Positions 7,691-7,734 of a stretch of DNA of 7,734 nucleotides are shown here, in pieces. Source of the DNA: Candidatus Methylomirabilota bacterium (GTDB lineage: Bacteria; Methylomirabilota; Methylomirabilia; Methylomirabilales; Methylomirabilaceae). Positions within the stretch are counted from its first letter, which is position 1, and each line of letters begins with the position of its first letter. Under the pieces are notes generated by a model. That model saw only the letters and a program-made list of their open reading frames with translations. It had not been told where the DNA came from and ran no database searches. The stretch spans positions 1 to 7,734 of the forward strand of contig JAGWRQ010000094.1 in NCBI GenBank assembly GCA_028869615.1, written 5' to 3'. The translations under genes were made by a program, and so were the position numbers.

Positions 7691-7734
7691 GCCGAAGTGG
7701 TGGAACTGGTAGACACGCCGTCTTGAGGGGGCGG
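7691..7734 (+). tRNA. tRNA-Leu (GAG anticodon), 5' part, cut by window edge
   Basis: The sequence folds as the first 43-44 positions of a tRNA-Leu: acceptor strand GCCGAAG, TG, D-stem GTGG/CAC around a loop with the conserved GG (AACTGGTAGA), G26, anticodon stem CCGTC pairing with GGCGG (one G-U pair) and loop TTGAGGG, giving anticodon GAG for CTC and CTT codons. The variable arm, T-arm and 3' acceptor strand lie beyond the edge. The D-arm matches bacterial tRNA-Leu closely. Confidence 0.92.

Overview
This is a chromosomal housekeeping window from a GC-rich bacterium (high GC in genes, clearly AT-richer DNA between them). An NFACT/RqcH protein, a short Ppx/GppA phosphatase and two NarL-type response regulators together suggest a non-enteric lineage. 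Candidate phylum NC10 (Methylomirabilota), a deltaproteobacterium or a related group would fit, but nothing here fixes the taxon, so treat this as a weak inference.

Layout from left to right. Positions 1-195 (minus) hold the first 65 codons of an HNH endonuclease-family gene that runs off the left edge. Positions 298-1236 (minus) are a Ppx/GppA-type phosphatase and 1237-3012 (minus) an RqcH/NFACT protein. The rqcH stop codon is followed directly by the ppx start codon, so these two are almost certainly one operon, and the HNH gene may be its third member. Positions 3013-3502 are an AT-rich gap between divergent genes. Next to rqcH the gap contains a short decayed remnant of a second uvrA-type gene; towards the plus-strand gene it holds promoter-like sequences and a repeated motif. 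Positions 3503-4150 and 4300-4770 (plus) are two response regulators. Positions 4894-7509 (minus) are uvrA, with a strong promoter at about 7586-7615. A tRNA-Leu(GAG) gene starts at 7691 and is cut by the right edge.

The most unusual part is the regulator pair. The first protein has a NarL-type DNA-binding domain, but its receiver carries serine where the phosphorylated aspartate should be. The second has a complete receiver site with the aspartate but ends where the DNA-binding domain should start. They look like complementary halves of one signalling function, with no histidine kinase in the window. The second unusual point is that UvrA lacks about 70 residues of its DNA-contacting insertion domain, in frame, while every ATPase, zinc and UvrB-binding element looks intact. 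The third is the uvrA relic upstream of rqcH: with the intact uvrA it flanks the regulator block in the same orientation, hinting at how this locus was assembled.

Functionally, uvrA (nucleotide excision repair), rqcH (rescue of stalled ribosomes) and ppx (polyphosphate or pppGpp turnover) are stress and quality-control genes. The targets and input signal of the two regulators cannot be read from this window.
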